Origin: CAVROP01 sp050012175
Lineage (GTDB): Bacteria > Acidobacteriota > Terriglobia > UBA7540
Length of the DNA: 64,000 nucleotides
Reading direction: 5' to 3'
Assembly: GCA_050012175.1 (NCBI GenBank)
Contig: JBEKHR010000004.1
Span: forward strand, 1 to 64,000
Shown here piece by piece: positions 52,018 through 61,889 of this stretch. The number at the start of each line of letters is the position of its first letter. The first letter of the stretch is position 1. The translations under genes were made by a program, and so were the position numbers. The notes under the pieces were generated by a model. That model made no database searches and had not been told where the DNA came from. It saw nothing but the letters and a program-made list of their open reading frames with translations.

Positions 52018-55000
52018 TCATTGGACCGTCAGGGTCACGGTTGCCGAATGCGTGACAGCTCCAGACGACCCATTTACGGTGACTCTGTAAGTACCTACGG
52101 GCGTGCCCGTCGGATCCACGTAACCCGTGCCTCCACCCCCACAAGCCGCCAGGCCCATCAGCAGCAGCATCGTGAGGGCCAAAGCTACCGTGGCCCACCG
52201 CAAGCGATTCTTCCGCGCCACCAAGCTCCAAAGCCCGAACAGGGCTAGCGCCGACATCAACCAGACCTCCGGGCGCAGGGGCAACCCGGGCCCTCGTGGC
52301 CGGGGTTGGCCCCCGGGCGGGACAGAGGTCCGTCGCGTGGTGCTGATCGTCAAAGTTGAAGTCAACGAACTGACCCCATTCGGCGTGAGTGTGGACGGCG
52401 AGGCCGTGCAAGCCGCCGCCGTGGGTAGACCGCTGCAGGCGAGCGTCACCTGGGCGTTGTACCCAAACAGCGGGTTCACCGTCACGGTGAGCTTGGTGGA
52501 ATTCCCGGCCACCACCGTGGCCGTTAGCGGAGCCACCGCCAAGCCGAAATCAGACCCAGAACCACCTAAAGAAACCACCTGTGGGCTGGTGGGTCCATTG
52601 TCGGTGATGGTTAACGTACCCGTCCGTGTACCGGCCACCGTGGGGGCGAACGAAACGCTAATCGTGCAAGCGGCCCCGGCCGCAAGGCTGTGCGGGCAGG
52701 TGTTCGTCTGGGAAAAGTCGCCCGTAATTACAATGCTGGTGATGGTCAAAGCGGCCGTACCGCTGCTCGTTAGGGTCAGCGTCTGAGCAGCGCTCGTGGT
52801 GCCCGCGGCCTGGGCGCCAAATGTCAGGCTGGAGGCCGAAAGCGATACCGCAGGCGCGGCAAGCCCCGTGCCCGCTAGAATGATGGTCTGCGGGCTGTTG
52901 GCAGCACTATCCGCGATGGTCACGTTCCCGTACCGGTTCCCCACAGCCGTGGGCGTAAACGTGACGTTGATAGTGCAACTTGCTCCTGCCGCGAGGGTTG
53001 CAGGGCACGTATTGGTTTGCGCGAAGTCACCTGTCGCAACGACCCCAGTAATCTCCAGTGGCGCACTGCCGGTGTTGGCTAGCGTCACAGCCTGCGCCGG
53101 GCTGGTGGTTCCCACATTTTGAGGAGCAAAAGTTAGGTTTGTCTCAGAGAGGGACACGAGTGGACCAAGGCCGGAGCCCCCTAGAATGATGGTCTGCGGG
53201 CTGTTGGCAGCATTATCCGCGATGGTCACGGTCCCATACCGGTTCCCCGCAGCCGTGGGCGTAAACGTGACGTTGATAGTGCAACTTGCTCCTGCCGCGA
53301 GGGCTGCAGGGCACGTATTGGTTTGCGCGAAGTCACCTGTCGCAGCGATTCCGGTAATCTCCAGCGGCGCACTGCCGGTGTTGGTTAACGTCACAGCCTG
53401 CGCCGGGCTGGTGGTCCCCACATTTTGAGGACCAAAAGTTAGGTTTGTCTCGGAGAGGGACACGAGTGACCCAAGGCCGGAGCCCCCTAGAATGATGGTC
53501 TGCGGGCTGTTGGCAGCATTATCCGCGATGGTCACGGTCCCATACCGGTTCCCCGCAGCCGTGGGCGTAAACGTGACGTTGATGGTGCAACTCGCTCCTG
53601 CCGCGAGGGTTGAGGGGCACGTATTGGTTTGCGCGAAGTCACCTGTCGCAGCGATCCCGGTAATCTCCAGCGGCGCACTGCCGGTGTTGGTTAACGTCAC
53701 AGGCTGCGCCGGGCTGGTGGTCCCCACATTTTGAGGACCAAAAGTTAGGTTTGTCTCGGAGAGGGACACGAGTGGACCAAGGCCCAAGCCCTCCAGAATG
53801 ATGGTCTGCGGGCTGTTGGCAGCATTATCCGCGATGCTCACGGTCCCGTACCGGTTCCCCGCAGCCGTGGGCGTAAAAGTGACGTTGATAGTGCAACTTG
53901 CTCCTGCCGCGAGGGTTGAAGGGCACGTATTGGTTTGCGCGAAGTCACCTGTCGCAGCGATCCCAGTAATCTCCAGCGGCGCACCGCCGGTGTTGGCTAA
54001 CGTCACAGCCTGCGCCGGGCTGGTGGTCCCCACATTTTGAGGACCAAAAGTTAGGTTTGTCTCGGAGAGGGACACGAATGGACCAGGGGTCCCGGTGCCC
54101 GTCAGCAGCACCACCTGAGGACTGCCCTGGGCATTATCGATGATGGTCAGAGCGCCCACGCTGGATCCGGGCGCCGTGGGAGTAAACGTGACGTTGACGA
54201 CGCAGTTGGTGGTGGGCTGGAGCGGGGCGGTGGTGCAATCATTCGTCTGCGAGAAAGCGCCGCTGGCATTGATAGTCGAAATCGTCAACGCGGTCGTCCC
54301 GTTGTTAGTGACCGTGAGCGGTTGGGGGTTGCTCGCTACACTAACTTGCTGATTTCCAAAGGCCAGGCTGGAGGCCGACAGGCCGACCGTTGACGTGCTA
54401 CCGCTCAGATTGATGATGTGCGGGTTGCCAGGGGCACTGTCCTGGATCGCGACTGATGCCTTTCGAATTCCCGCCGCCGTGGGAGTGAAGGTCACAGTGA
54501 TCGTACATTGGGCGCCCGGCGCCAAAGAAGCGGGGCAATTGTTGGTTTCGCCAAAGTCCCCGGCGTCGGCACCCGTGACGCTGATTTTGGAGATGGTCTG
54601 CGAGTTATCACCGTTGGTGAGCGTAACGGTCTGCGGCGCGCTCGTGGTGCCGAGGCTCTGGGTCGGGAACAAGAGGCCGGAAGGATTGAGAGCAATTCCC
54701 TCCAAAATAGTGACCTCGGAGATGAAGGCATCGCAGTTGCCACCATAGGTGGGCTGGAGCGGATTCGCCAAGGGGAAGTCGAACGAGCACGTTTGGCCGG
54801 CGACGTAGGCAGAAGCAGGATTACCCGAATCCACGGCGATGCCGTTTCCGCTATCGGTGTCGCTGCCGCCCAGATAAGTCGAGTAGACCAGGGCGGAGCC
54901 GGCGGGATTCAGTTCGGTAACAAAAGCATCGGCATTGCCGCCGCCATAGGTAGTTTGGAAGACGGCGCCGGAGGTCGGGAAGTCAGTGGAAACCGTGGAG

Positions 55001-57051
55001 CCCGTCACGTAGGCATCTTCACTCGAGTCCAGGGCAATGCCGTTGGCGGAGTCCGCCAGACTGCCCCCCAGGTAAGTAAAGTAGACTAGGGAGGGGGTGC
55101 CGCTGAGGGCGAATTTTGCCACGAAAGCATCACCCTCACACACACCGAGCGAATCCAACGCGCAGTTCGGCTGATAAGCGCCGGACGGAGGAGTGAACCC
55201 GAGGCTGCTCGCCTTGGAGGTCGTAAGCCCGGCGACGTAAGCGTTGCCGCTCGCGTCCACAGCGACGCCGTTGCCTTGGTCGAGCCCGCTGCCACCCAAA
55301 TAGGTTGAGTAACGGAGGGAGGCAGATCCCGTCGCATTGGTATTAACCCTGGTCAAGAATGCATCCCCGGCCCCTGCATAGGTGGTTTTCAGCGCGCCGG
55401 CAGTCACCGGAAAATCCACCGAGTATGTCACGCCGGTGACGTAGGCATTGGCGCTACTGTCAACGGCAATACCATATCCCACGTCTTCGTCGCTACCGCC
55501 GAGGTAACTGCAATAGAGGGGCTCCGAGCCCGAGGCATCAATCTTGACAACAAAGGCGTCCGTGCCGCTGCCACCAAACGTAGTCTCGAAACCTTTATAT
55601 GTGCAGAACGGCGGGGGAGGTGTGGCAGGCGGTATGATCGGAACCGTGGGAGCAATGTTCGGCCCGACGTCGCCTGTCACATAGGCGTTCTGAGCGCCGT
55701 CCACGGCGATGGCGAGGCATGCGACGTTTTCATAGAATCCGACAAAGCCCGAGTAGATCAGTGCGGACCCCTCGACACTCAACTTAGTGACGAAACCGTT
55801 GAAGACAGTGTACCCTTGCGGATTCCACGAGGCCCCGCATTTCCCGTCGGCGCCGCACCAGGTATCAAAAGCATTCGGCGTCACCGGGAAGTCCGGCGAA
55901 TCCGTCGTGCCCGCTACATAGGCCTCACCCAAGGAATCCACGGCAATACCGTAGGCAATGTCCGTAAGCTTGCCCCCCAAATACGTCGAGTAAAGAAGCG
56001 TGGAACCGTCGGGGCTGATCTTCGATACGAACGCATCCTGTGGAAAGTCCTTCGGTCCCCCTGCATTGGGTTGAAGAGGATGCGCGGTGGGAAAGTCACT
56101 GGAGAAAGTCCCGCCGGCGATGAACGCGCTGCCATCCGGCGCTACCGCGATGCCGTAGGCAATATCAATGTCGCTTCCCCCGAGGTACGTCGAATACGCC
56201 AGGACGGGGTCGATGAGCAGCGGCTGGCGCTTGTCATACCGAGCCAGACGAAACGCGACCTTGTTCTTGCCTTTCAAAACGTAGCGAACCGGAACGGGGC
56301 GCTCGGCGCCGCCTTCTTTTTGATAGGCCACTGGCTGGCGGAAGCGCAGTTCTCCGCCTGCGACCTTCACCAGCAGGTCACCCCGAGAATCAGTACGCAA
56401 GCCCTGGATGCCCTCGAGTACGAATCCGATCTTGTGCGGATCGGCATGGGGTGCAACCTCAAAGTCATACTCAAGCTGGCCCTGGTTCCCGTGGTAAACG
56501 AGGTCAATGCCGGGATAGACTTCTGCCGCCATTACCCGACCGTAATTAGGAATGCCGGTGTGCCATTGGGAGGGGTCATTTCCCAGGAAGTAATTGCTCT
56601 TGCCCAGCAATTCATCGCGTCCCGCCAGGTGCGATGCTGGGTTAGCGCCAGAAAGGCGCATCCTGGCCACCACCGGCGCGGCCTTCCGGGCGCCCTTTCC
56701 ATGGCCGGCGCCATGCCGCAGCACCAGAACCGCTTCCGTCGAGGTCAAGAAAAGGGTATAGGCGTTGCCCCGCGACACGAACCTCACTTGGCGGGCATCC
56801 GCACCATGAACCTGCCCAACGTTCTCTTCGAACCTGAGCGGCCAACTGGCAGAGGCTGCCGTGACCTGGGCCTGGGCAGATGCACCGGAGCGAAAAATAC
56901 CCGGACTGGTTGCATCCTTCGCCTGACCCGCGGCGTTTCCGGCCATCACCAGAAGGAGAGTAACACCCACAAGAAGCGGAAGAATTCGTGACTTATACGT
57001 CTTTCCAGGCGTGTCCATGCGATCCACCGTTGCAGACTTTTTTGTCGGCAT
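52018..57051 (-). CDS. Giant secreted protein with SBBP repeats and choice-of-anchor D domains
   Basis: 1677 residues from the ATG at 57051 (AGGGA upstream; GTG one codon earlier is possible). Signal peptide near residues 20-43. The N-terminal region (about 60-280; RFEENVGQV and GIDLVYHGNQGQLEYDF) is the usual head of SBBP proteins. Seven SBBP beta-propeller-type repeats follow (YSTYLGG..D..GIAVD..G.AYVAG), then seven choice-of-anchor D domains, of which four are almost identical, and an Ig-like domain. Near the C-terminus two hydrophobic helices flank RKNRLRW, followed by GLAACGGGG, a lipobox-like motif in an unusual C-terminal position. It is likely surface-exposed and adhesive or polymer-binding. 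No enzyme motif was seen. It is monocistronic. Confidence 0.88.
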   Translation of the reverse strand: MPTKKSATVDRMDTPGKTYKSRILPLLVGVTLLLVMAGNAAGQAKDATSPGIFRSGASAQAQVTAASASWPLRFEENVGQVHGADARQVRFVSRGNAYTLFLTSTEAVLVLRHGAGHGKGARKAAPVVARMRLSGANPASHLAGRDELLGKSNYFLGNDPSQWHTGIPNYGRVMAAEVYPGIDLVYHGNQGQLEYDFEVAPHADPHKIGFVLEGIQGLRTDSRGDLLVKVAGGELRFRQPVAYQKEGGAERPVPVRYVLKGKNKVAFRLARYDKRQPLLIDPVLAYSTYLGGSDIDIAYGIAVAPDGSAFIAGGTFSSDFPTAHPLQPNAGGPKDFPQDAFVSKISPDGSTLLYSTYLGGKLTDIAYGIAVDSLGEAYVAGTTDSPDFPVTPNAFDTWCGADGKCGASWNPQGYTVFNGFVTKLSVEGSALIYSGFVGFYENVACLAIAVDGAQNAYVTGDVGPNIAPTVPIIPPATPPPPFCTYKGFETTFGGSGTDAFVVKIDASGSEPLYCSYLGGSDEDVGYGIAVDSSANAYVTGVTYSVDFPVTAGALKTTYAGAGDAFLTRVNTNATGSASLRYSTYLGGSGLDQGNGVAVDASGNAYVAGLTTSKASSLGFTPPSGAYQPNCALDSLGVCEGDAFVAKFALSGTPSLVYFTYLGGSLADSANGIALDSSEDAYVTGSTVSTDFPTSGAVFQTTYGGGNADAFVTELNPAGSALVYSTYLGGSDTDSGNGIAVDSGNPASAYVAGQTCSFDFPLANPLQPTYGGNCDAFISEVTILEGIALNPSGLLFPTQSLGTTSAPQTVTLTNGDNSQTISKISVTGADAGDFGETNNCPASLAPGAQCTITVTFTPTAAGIRKASVAIQDSAPGNPHIINLSGSTSTVGLSASSLAFGNQQVSVASNPQPLTVTNNGTTALTISTINASGAFSQTNDCTTAPLQPTTNCVVNVTFTPTAPGSSVGALTIIDNAQGSPQVVLLTGTGTPGPFVSLSETNLTFGPQNVGTTSPAQAVTLANTGGAPLEITGIAATGDFAQTNTCPSTLAAGASCTINVTFTPTAAGNRYGTVSIADNAANSPQTIILEGLGLGPLVSLSETNLTFGPQNVGTTSPAQPVTLTNTGSAPLEITGIAATGDFAQTNTCPSTLAAGASCTINVTFTPTAAGNRYGTVTIADNAANSPQTIILGGSGLGSLVSLSETNLTFGPQNVGTTSPAQAVTLTNTGSAPLEITGIAATGDFAQTNTCPAALAAGASCTINVTFTPTAAGNRYGTVTIADNAANSPQTIILGGSGLGPLVSLSETNLTFAPQNVGTTSPAQAVTLANTGSAPLEITGVVATGDFAQTNTCPATLAAGASCTINVTFTPTAVGNRYGNVTIADSAANSPQTIILAGTGLAAPAVSLSASSLTFGAQAAGTTSAAQTLTLTSSGTAALTITSIVITGDFSQTNTCPHSLAAGAACTISVSFAPTVAGTRTGTLTITDNGPTSPQVVSLGGSGSDFGLAVAPLTATVVAGNSTKLTVTVNPLFGYNAQVTLACSGLPTAAACTASPSTLTPNGVSSLTSTLTISTTRRTSVPPGGQPRPRGPGLPLRPEVWLMSALALFGLWSLVARKNRLRWATVALALTMLLLMGLAACGGGGTGYVDPTGTPVGTYRVTVNGSSGAVTHSATVTLTVQ
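52866..54089. repeat. Four tandem 306-bp coding repeats
   Basis: Four consecutive anchor-D domains of the giant protein are encoded by 306-bp units with only scattered base differences (equivalent points at about 52880, 53186, 53492 and 53798). The flanking anchor-D domains of the same gene are far more diverged, so these four expanded recently. 306 bp is 102 codons, so the frame is preserved. Confidence 0.85.
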
Positions 57052-57688
57052 CACATCCCTGCCGTTTTTGCCCGACGCCGTGCTTGAACGTAGGCCAGAA
57101 TCGAGAACCTATCCGAACCGTTATCTAGGACTGCTAGGCTTTGCAAACCTGCCATTACCCAAATCGAGTACTCAGGGATAACGACAACTGGGGAATATAG
57201 CGCACTCATCCTCAGAGTTTGTTAGCACACAGGATGCCAAATCGAACTCGCCACCCAACGGGAAGCGGTCCGACATGCCATCTGGCTCGGAGAAATGCAA
57301 GATGCTGTACCTAAAAGGCTTCCGGAAGTAACCCGAGTCCCGGGGATATCTCAAAACCCGCAGTGTCTGCCAGATTTGTCCCATTTCGGCTACACTGCCT
57401 AAACTCGATGTGTATACCGGAATTTCCATTATCGACCTCTGGCCGGACCGATAAGTATAGACATGACTGCCGCCGAACGCAGTTTTCAGTCGAGTTTACT
57501 TGGCCCACAGTTTCTTCCGAATTGGCCAGGCGGGATATCCGGTTGACTCAGGTAACCTCGATAGGTTGTGGCAGACATCATGTCCATTCAGCTATTCGAT
57601 GGGAAAAGGCTTGTAGTCTGTTACCATGGGTGGGCGCGGCGAACCGGCAAAGGAAACGCCGTGCCGAAAACCTTGATGGAGGTTTCCC
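57052..57688. other. Intergenic region, about 640 bp
   Basis: It holds the divergent upstream regions of the giant SBBP gene and the small gene at 57689. Frames on both strands are short and unsupported. No convincing promoter boxes or RNA structures were recognised. Confidence 0.35.
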
Positions 57689-57874
57689 ATGGTAAACGCG
57701 ATCCAACAAGCTCAAACCAATGCGGACAAACAGATCGCTAAAGAGATCGTAATCGCGTATATCTCACATGCCAACCTGGAGCATCTTTTTGAAGTGAGCA
57801 TGACCGAGAAGGGCGGACCAGTGTTTGAGACGCTCTGGAGGCGCGTTTTCAAAATGGTTTCAGCGAATAACTAA
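57689..57874 (+). CDS. Small hypothetical protein, 61 residues
   Basis: The ATG has GGAGG six bases upstream. The sequence is amphipathic and helix-prone (QAQTNADKQIAKEIVIAYISHAN, broken only by short turns), without a signal peptide, and ends FETLWRRVFKMVSANN. No family is recognised. Composition and ribosome binding site favour a real gene. It lies alone between the giant SBBP gene and a weak frame downstream. Confidence 0.55.
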   Translation: MVNAIQQAQTNADKQIAKEIVIAYISHANLEHLFEVSMTEKGGPVFETLWRRVFKMVSANN

Positions 57875-58335
57875 GACTTTCGCGCTGTATTAAAGCGACA
57901 TTTAGCGACAGGCAGGCCCGAAGAATGCAATCGCGTTCAAACGGGTTTACGTCTGTGAGCGTAGCCATGATTTTCGTCACGCACTGGGCATGTCGTCGTG
58001 TATCCCCTGGATGAGCTTGCAATTGAAGAGAAGGAAATAGTCTACGTTCCTGAGACCTTCCAGGTGTCACCCCACCAGATCGCCGCGGTGGAGTGCGAGC
58101 AAATGATCGTTCGCGATGATTCCATCGCGTTCATGGCCATCCCGAAACATGCCAGCTCTTACGTCCGACAGTGGAGATACCACTCGCCATGCTCGAAGCA
58201 GCAGCTATCGGCGCTTCGACCACCCGCGTCTGATCCACTAAGAATCACCCGTCTGTTGTTACCGCACCGAGCCCGCAAGAACTGCCTTTAAGGGTGTCAG
58301 AAACGAAGCCGTTCTCGTAGTTCCCTTCCATCTTG
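57875..58335. other. Weakly coding region
   Basis: A frame from 57998 to 58291 opens with YPLDELAIEEKEIVYVPETFQVSPHQIAAVECEQMI-like sequence (about 60 plausible residues) but has no ribosome binding site, and its tail is Arg/Pro-rich. It may be a decayed gene fragment. No product is assigned. No terminator was found for the gene at 58336 on the other strand. Confidence 0.3.
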
Positions 58336-59004
58336 CTAAAACGAGATAGTGACTGCGATCCCGATGCCCGGATGCATGCGGTCATATACGTAGTACCCAT
58401 CGCCGGTGTAATCAATATATATGTCGTCGGTTTCGTACCAGTTCGGAGGCCACGTTTCCGGCCACGGATCAATGAACGTAACCCAATAGCCGTCGTACTG
58501 GAAGCGCGGATATCCGCCTACGAAGAGCATCGGAAGGGCGTTGATGCGGAAGAAGTGCCTACTCCCGAAGTAGAGCCTGAAGCGGTCTTCGGGAACTCGG
58601 TAGCCGTTGTAGCCGCCGCGTTGCTGCCAGGTGCGGTGTTCGTTATTCCACGAACTGGCGCGAGACTGGACGAAACCGCTGCGCACCTGCCCTTGGTGTT
58701 GTGGAACGCCGCTATGGTGAACGCCGCCATAGGTGGCGCCCGTGGGCTGGACGCCGCCATGATAGGCGCCGCCGGAGCTTTGTTGCGGTCGTTGCGCAGG
58801 TCTATTAGCCGGCTGCTGATGCTGTTGCTGTGCGGCTTTCTCCTGCTGATGCTGTTGCTGTGCGGGTTGCTTCTGCTGATGTTGCTGCCCCTGTTGCGGT
58901 TTGCCGCGCTCCTCTTCCTGTTGCTCATGCTGTGCGTAGGCAGGAGCAATGGTTCCGAGAAGAAGGAGCAGAACTCCCGTGTTGATAAGACCAACTGGTT
59001 TCAT
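58336..59004 (-). CDS. Secreted Gln/His-rich protein with C-terminal aromatic domain
   Basis: 222 residues from the ATG at 59004, chosen because GGAGG lies eight bases upstream and a signal peptide follows (hydrophobic core GVLLLLLGTIAPAYA, residues about 8-23); the open frame to 59346 adds unrelated sequence that runs into the tRNA. Residues 25-80 are Gln/His-rich low complexity (QQHQQ blocks) and 80-125 Gly/His-rich. The C-terminal 100 residues have many aromatic and acidic positions (YRVPEDRFRLYFG, then YWVTFIDPWPETWPPNWYETDD and DIYIDYTGDGYYVYD). Similar proteins are known from Acidobacteriota without assigned function. Metal binding by the His-rich part is speculation. Confidence 0.75.
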   Translation of the reverse strand: MKPVGLINTGVLLLLLGTIAPAYAQHEQQEEERGKPQQGQQHQQKQPAQQQHQQEKAAQQQHQQPANRPAQRPQQSSGGAYHGGVQPTGATYGGVHHSGVPQHQGQVRSGFVQSRASSWNNEHRTWQQRGGYNGYRVPEDRFRLYFGSRHFFRINALPMLFVGGYPRFQYDGYWVTFIDPWPETWPPNWYETDDIYIDYTGDGYYVYDRMHPGIGIAVTISF

Positions 59005-59311
59005 GAGTGTTGCCTCCATTATGGTGATTTCATGCGCCCCTCGCTCGTCACGCGGGGCCGCGGTTGTTGTTTCCAGTGGTTGTCTCCGGTAGACCGATAC
59101 ACGAATCGGTAACATACACCTGACCGCCGCTGAATGCAATTGATGAATGCGACAATCCGAGGTCAGCATCAGACGCTGTGTGGCAGCGGTTGCAGGCGGC
59201 AAAGCAGGAACTGGAGAGGCAGAAGGCGGGGCCTCAGACCCCGCCCTCTCGCTTAACTGTGACGCTATCTGTGACGCCGAATCAAGGACTGCATGTAGGT
59301 TATTGAAAGAA

Positions 59312-59388
<77 letters not shown>

Positions 59389-59504
59389 ATCGAGGAATTA
59401 CCCATTTATGGTTGCACACTGGTTGCATATTCGCAACCGAGAATCGGTTGGAGCACTTGCAGCCCAGCGTTCAACAGTGTAGTCTCTTGATACTGGAGGA
59501 TAAT

Positions 59505-60419
59505 ATGTCCCTTCGACCTATTAAGCGGCTCATCAGGGCGAAGCCGACCCTGGAAGGTGCGGGCGTTCACCTGCGCCGCGCGTTCGGCTTCGGCAACACG
59601 TCGGAGTTCGACCCGTTTCTCCTCCTCGACGACTTCCGGAATGACCGTCCGGAGGATTACCTGGCTGGCTTCCCATGGCATCCCCACCGCGGGATTGAGA
59701 CCATCACGTACGTTCTCGCGGGAACCGTCGAGCACGGTGACAGCCTCGGGCACAGCGGCGCCATCGCCGCCGGCGATGTTCAGTGGATGACGGCGGGGAG
59801 CGGCATCATCCACCAGGAGATGCCGAAGGGTGATCAAGACGGCCGAATGCATGGTTTCCAGTTGTGGGCCAACCTTCCGGCGTCTCTCAAGATGACAGCG
59901 CCGCGTTACCAAGAGGTGAAAGCGCCCGACATCCCCGTAATCACGGATGACGACGGCACCCAGGTTCGCGTCGTCTGCGGAAACTTTTGGGGGAAGACCG
60001 GCCCCGTGGACGGGATCGCAGCCGACCCGATCTACCTCGATGTGTCGGTTCAGCCGGGCAAGAGGAAGACCTTGCCCGTCGAGACGACTCGCCATGCCTT
60101 CGCGTACGTTTTCGCCGGGGCGGGAAAGTTCTGCAACGCGTCGGGTCCTCTTGCGGTGCCCACGGAACCGGCCGGATGGGCGGACACGTCGCCTCCCACG
60201 GAGGCGGACAACCGCTCGCTCGTGCTTTTTGATCGCGGCGACGAACTCTCGGTCCAGGCCGGGGACGACGGAATCCGGTTCCTGCTGGTCTCGGGAAAGC
60301 CGCTTGAGGAGCCCGTGGCGTGGTACGGCCCGATTGTGATGAACACGCAAGAACAGCTTCGGCAGGCATTCAGGGAACTCGAGCAGGGGACGTTCCTGAA
60401 GCATCAAACGCCGAGGTAG
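59505..60419 (+). CDS. Pirin family protein (cupin)
   Basis: 304 residues from the ATG at 59505, with GGAGG seven bases upstream; the frame is open back to 59361 across the tRNA, but homology begins at MSLRPIKRLI. It is a bicupin: the N-terminal cupin has the metal-ligand motifs HPHRG and, later, GIIHQEMP (two His, then His and Glu), followed by FQLWANLP; the C-terminal cupin covers about 170-290. Pirins are iron proteins; some bacterial members act as quercetin 2,3-dioxygenases, others bind enzymes such as pyruvate dehydrogenase. All four metal ligands are present. It is a single-gene unit next to tRNA-Arg. Confidence 0.92.
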   Translation: MSLRPIKRLIRAKPTLEGAGVHLRRAFGFGNTSEFDPFLLLDDFRNDRPEDYLAGFPWHPHRGIETITYVLAGTVEHGDSLGHSGAIAAGDVQWMTAGSGIIHQEMPKGDQDGRMHGFQLWANLPASLKMTAPRYQEVKAPDIPVITDDDGTQVRVVCGNFWGKTGPVDGIAADPIYLDVSVQPGKRKTLPVETTRHAFAYVFAGAGKFCNASGPLAVPTEPAGWADTSPPTEADNRSLVLFDRGDELSVQAGDDGIRFLLVSGKPLEEPVAWYGPIVMNTQEQLRQAFRELEQGTFLKHQTPR

Positions 60420-60866
60420 GAAGTCCGCTCGTCGCGGCAGCGCGATCTACGGAGCGATCACGTCCAGCATGGCTCCCCTCAACCACCAACCATCTATGAT
60501 AAAGGCCAAAGCGTAGAGCGAGGTCTTCAACTGTTGGACGCCGCGCACGCTTCCTGTGCTTTATTCTGGCAGAGTGTGCCGTTATCCGAGAGGAACCACT
60601 AGGCGAAAGTGGGCACCACATCTACGGTTTGCCGACTATGGGGCCAAGTGACCACCAAGGTTCGATGAGGAGCCGTCGGTAGTAGCGCAGACATGCTTCT
60701 CAATGTCTGCGGCCCTTACTCAGTCGGCGTGTATGAATCTGCCAAGTGGCCGGTGGAGATCAGGCGCAACACTGCGCGCCGCGAATCGACAATGTGGATC
60801 GATGGCCGATGCGAAAACACAGATTTAAAGAGCTGAAAAGCCGCGGACCATTGGAATGCAGGTCCA
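60420..60866. other. Intergenic region after the pirin gene
   Basis: About 450 bp without a credible gene. The conserved leader of the 158-residue family starts at its right edge. No T-tract terminator was found for the pirin gene. Confidence 0.35.
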
Positions 60867-60929
60867 CGAGGATCGCTGGGCGCCCCGCCTCGATAGCGGC
60901 AGGCCGGTACTCGTGTACTATTGCCAACC

Positions 60930-61040
60930 GTGCGACTCGACTTTAACCTGGAGAAGATGCTGAGGGCTGGAACGGCATCAGCCGGGGCCGAAATGGTCCC
61001 GGGCGCGACCGTGGTCCGGCAGAAATGGAAACTTGAGTGA
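60930..61040 (+). CDS. Conserved small upstream ORF, copy 2 (36 codons)
   Basis: GTG start, peptide opening VRLDFNLEKMLRAGTASAG and ending VVRQKWKLE, stop eight bases before the ATG of the 158-residue gene. The first 19 residues are nearly the same in all three copies, whereas the ends differ. The DNA just before the GTG, including TACTAT, is identical in the copies. No Shine-Dalgarno is seen. It may be a leaderless leader peptide; coding status is unproven. Confidence 0.4.
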   Translation: MRLDFNLEKMLRAGTASAGAEMVPGATVVRQKWKLE

Positions 61041-61048
61041 GGTGAACG

Positions 61049-61525
61049 ATGGTCTTAGCTGCCCTAATCCTGATCCTCTCTACCGCGTTCTTCTTTTTCT
61101 ATTGGCAGGCCACTTGCCAACGCATCCTGCGCCAACAATTCGACCGAGAGTACTTCCTGGCCATTGTCAATGCCAGCGGCCTGGAGTTCCCTGCGGTGCG
61201 CCGGGCGTCGGGAGAATTCAACGCGCCCGTCGACTACGCCCGGCTGCGCATGATGCTCAAGTGCGATTTCCGGGCACTTACTTACCTGCTCAAGAATGCC
61301 GTCAACGTGAAACAGCGCTATTCGGGTGAAGAGCGGTTATTGATGTTCTACTTCCGCCTGGTCTTCGCTTCCCTTATCACCCGGCGTTGGCTCCGAGTGG
61401 GTGAAAAACCGGCCATCCTGAAGCTGACGGCGATTCTCCAGTATTTCGCCAACGTGGTGGGCCAGCGCGTGGACAGCGTCCGCTTCGCCAACCTGACCGC
61501 CGCCGATTACGTCCTAGGTCTTTAA
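61049..61525 (+). CDS. 158-residue membrane-anchored protein of unknown function, copy 2 of 3
   Basis: Same length and architecture as the proteins at 17265-17741 and 61890-62366: hydrophobic N-terminal helix (LAALILILSTAFFFFYW), then a basic helical domain with FDREYFL, RLRMMLKCDFRALTYLL and NVVGQRVDSVRFANL. AGGTG lies seven bases before the ATG. It differs from copy 1 at scattered positions, including MQ to WQ after the helix. No family was recognised. Tandem organisation with copy 3 suggests dosage or diversification. Function unknown. Confidence 0.75.
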   Translation: MVLAALILILSTAFFFFYWQATCQRILRQQFDREYFLAIVNASGLEFPAVRRASGEFNAPVDYARLRMMLKCDFRALTYLLKNAVNVKQRYSGEERLLMFYFRLVFASLITRRWLRVGEKPAILKLTAILQYFANVVGQRVDSVRFANLTAADYVLGL

Positions 61526-61769
61526 TCCTCGTTCTGGCGCTGTTCCAACTATGCGGGGCAATTCTTCCCCCCTCACCCGTCATCCCGGCCCCACGCAAAG
61601 CTCCAAGCCCACCTCCTCCTCACCTGACAGTTCGCCGCGCTGCACGTTGCGGAACTGTGACTTCCCAAGCCAGAACTAAGTGCCCCTCAGAGGATACGCG
61701 TTTCCACGAGGATCGCTGGGCGCCCCGCCTCGATAGCGGCAGGCCGGTACTCGTGTACTATTGCCAACC

Positions 61770-61886
61770 GTGCGACTCGACTTTAAATTGGAGAAGATGC
61801 TGAAGGCTGGAACGGCATCGGCCCCAGCCGAAATGGCTCCTGGCGCGAGCGTGGTTCCGGCAGAAATGGAAACTTCAGTGAGGTGA
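61770..61886 (+). CDS. Conserved small upstream ORF, copy 3 (38 codons)
   Basis: GTG start, opening VRLDFKLEKMLKAGTASAP and ending AEMETSVR, with its stop only three bases before the ATG of the 158-residue gene, close enough for translational coupling. It shows Asn to Lys at position 6 relative to the other copies. The upstream TACTAT and flanks are unchanged. Confidence 0.42.
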   Translation: MRLDFKLEKMLKAGTASAPAEMAPGASVVPAEMETSVR

Positions 61887-61889
61887 ACG

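Noticed and set aside
59406..60407. A 333-codon minus-strand frame opposite the pirin gene
   Set aside because: Arg/Val/His-rich antisense frame without family features; the plus-strand pirin has metal-binding motifs and a good ribosome binding site.
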